Assembly: GCA_016845105.1 (NCBI GenBank)
Contig: JAERTF010000148.1
Coordinates: 1-62,141, forward strand
Source: Bacteroidota bacterium
GTDB taxonomy: Bacteria; Bacteroidota; Bacteroidia; Bacteroidales; F082
DNA: 62,141 nt
Direction of reading: 5' to 3'
The translations under genes were made by a program, and so were the position numbers. This document shows positions 62,120 through 62,141 of this stretch, one piece after another (the stretch's first letter is position 1; each line of letters starts with the position of its first letter). Below the pieces are notes generated by a model. It saw only the letters and a program-made list of their open reading frames with translations, did not search any database and was not told where the DNA came from.

Positions 62120-62141
62120 ATGAGAAATCGTAGTACTATAA
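62120..62141 (+). CDS. Possible start of a gene cut by the window edge
   Basis: ATG at 62120 opens MRNRSTI and runs off the edge. A good -7 box at 62010-62017 supports a transcript here. Too short to identify. Confidence 0.4.

Overview
The window comes from an AT-rich member of the Bacteroidota, probably a free-living Bacteroidales/Marinilabiliales-type organism. The sequence signs are: type IX secretion (T9SS) C-terminal sorting domains; adjacent gldA-gldF-gldG genes; a short 288-residue primary sigma factor; many lipoproteins and a TonB-dependent receptor; weak Shine-Dalgarno sites; and promoters of the Bacteroidota form TTTG-N19-TAnnTTTG (best cases at 6487-6517 and 31230-31259). I see no rRNA, tRNA, CRISPR array or insertion sequence.

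Layout. 1-817: truncated LamG/T9SS cargo gene. 1029-5581: surface-polysaccharide genes (glycosyltransferase, SGNH hydrolase, Wzx-like flippase, GpsA-like dehydrogenase). 5601-10673 (minus): a DNRLRE-type lipoprotein, then a DUF4834-YfhO-glycosyltransferase operon. 10830-18108 (minus): rpmH, a transporter-pepD pair, gldA-gldF-gldG and rsmG. 18260-25843: a GH73/LysM hydrolase, valS, an AsmA-like protein, an MFS transporter and a YCII protein. 25852-35004: a glycosyltransferase, an alanine/sodium symporter, an HhH membrane protein, a POT peptide transporter, an 815-residue T9SS cargo protein, a SpoU methyltransferase and mnmD. 35170-40081: a DUF4136 lipoprotein and then a four-gene cluster built around a Ras/Rab-like GTPase. 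40089-48827: ygiQ-like radical SAM gene, dapF, htrA, rpoD, a long-form gap gene and pyrG. 48837-50471 (minus): an SPFH / PH-like / ribbon-helix-helix operon lying between pyrG and yidC. 50745-55499: yidC, a TonB receptor and a three-cysteine Rrf2 regulator. 55642-60018: a secreted glutamine-amidotransferase-like lipoprotein followed by gadC-like and gadB genes. 60186-61979: a DUF3089 hydrolase and xth. A further gene starts at 62120 and runs off the edge.

The best candidate for an undescribed system is 35812-40081. It encodes a coiled-coil protein, a membrane protein (cytoplasmic roadblock/longin-like region, one membrane helix, BON-like and OmpA-like periplasmic region), a small Ras/Rab-like GTPase with Glu where the catalytic Gln is expected, and a soluble histidine kinase. 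The genes are separated by 14, -4 and 3 nt. I infer a signalling module linking the periplasm or cell wall to a GTPase switch and a phosphorelay. Second is the gad operon, whose first gene adds a predicted extracytoplasmic amidotransferase to a glutamate/GABA antiporter and decarboxylase. That suggests glutamate is released outside the cytoplasm before import and decarboxylation. Third is the SPFH operon, with palindromes that may be operators for its own ribbon-helix-helix protein.
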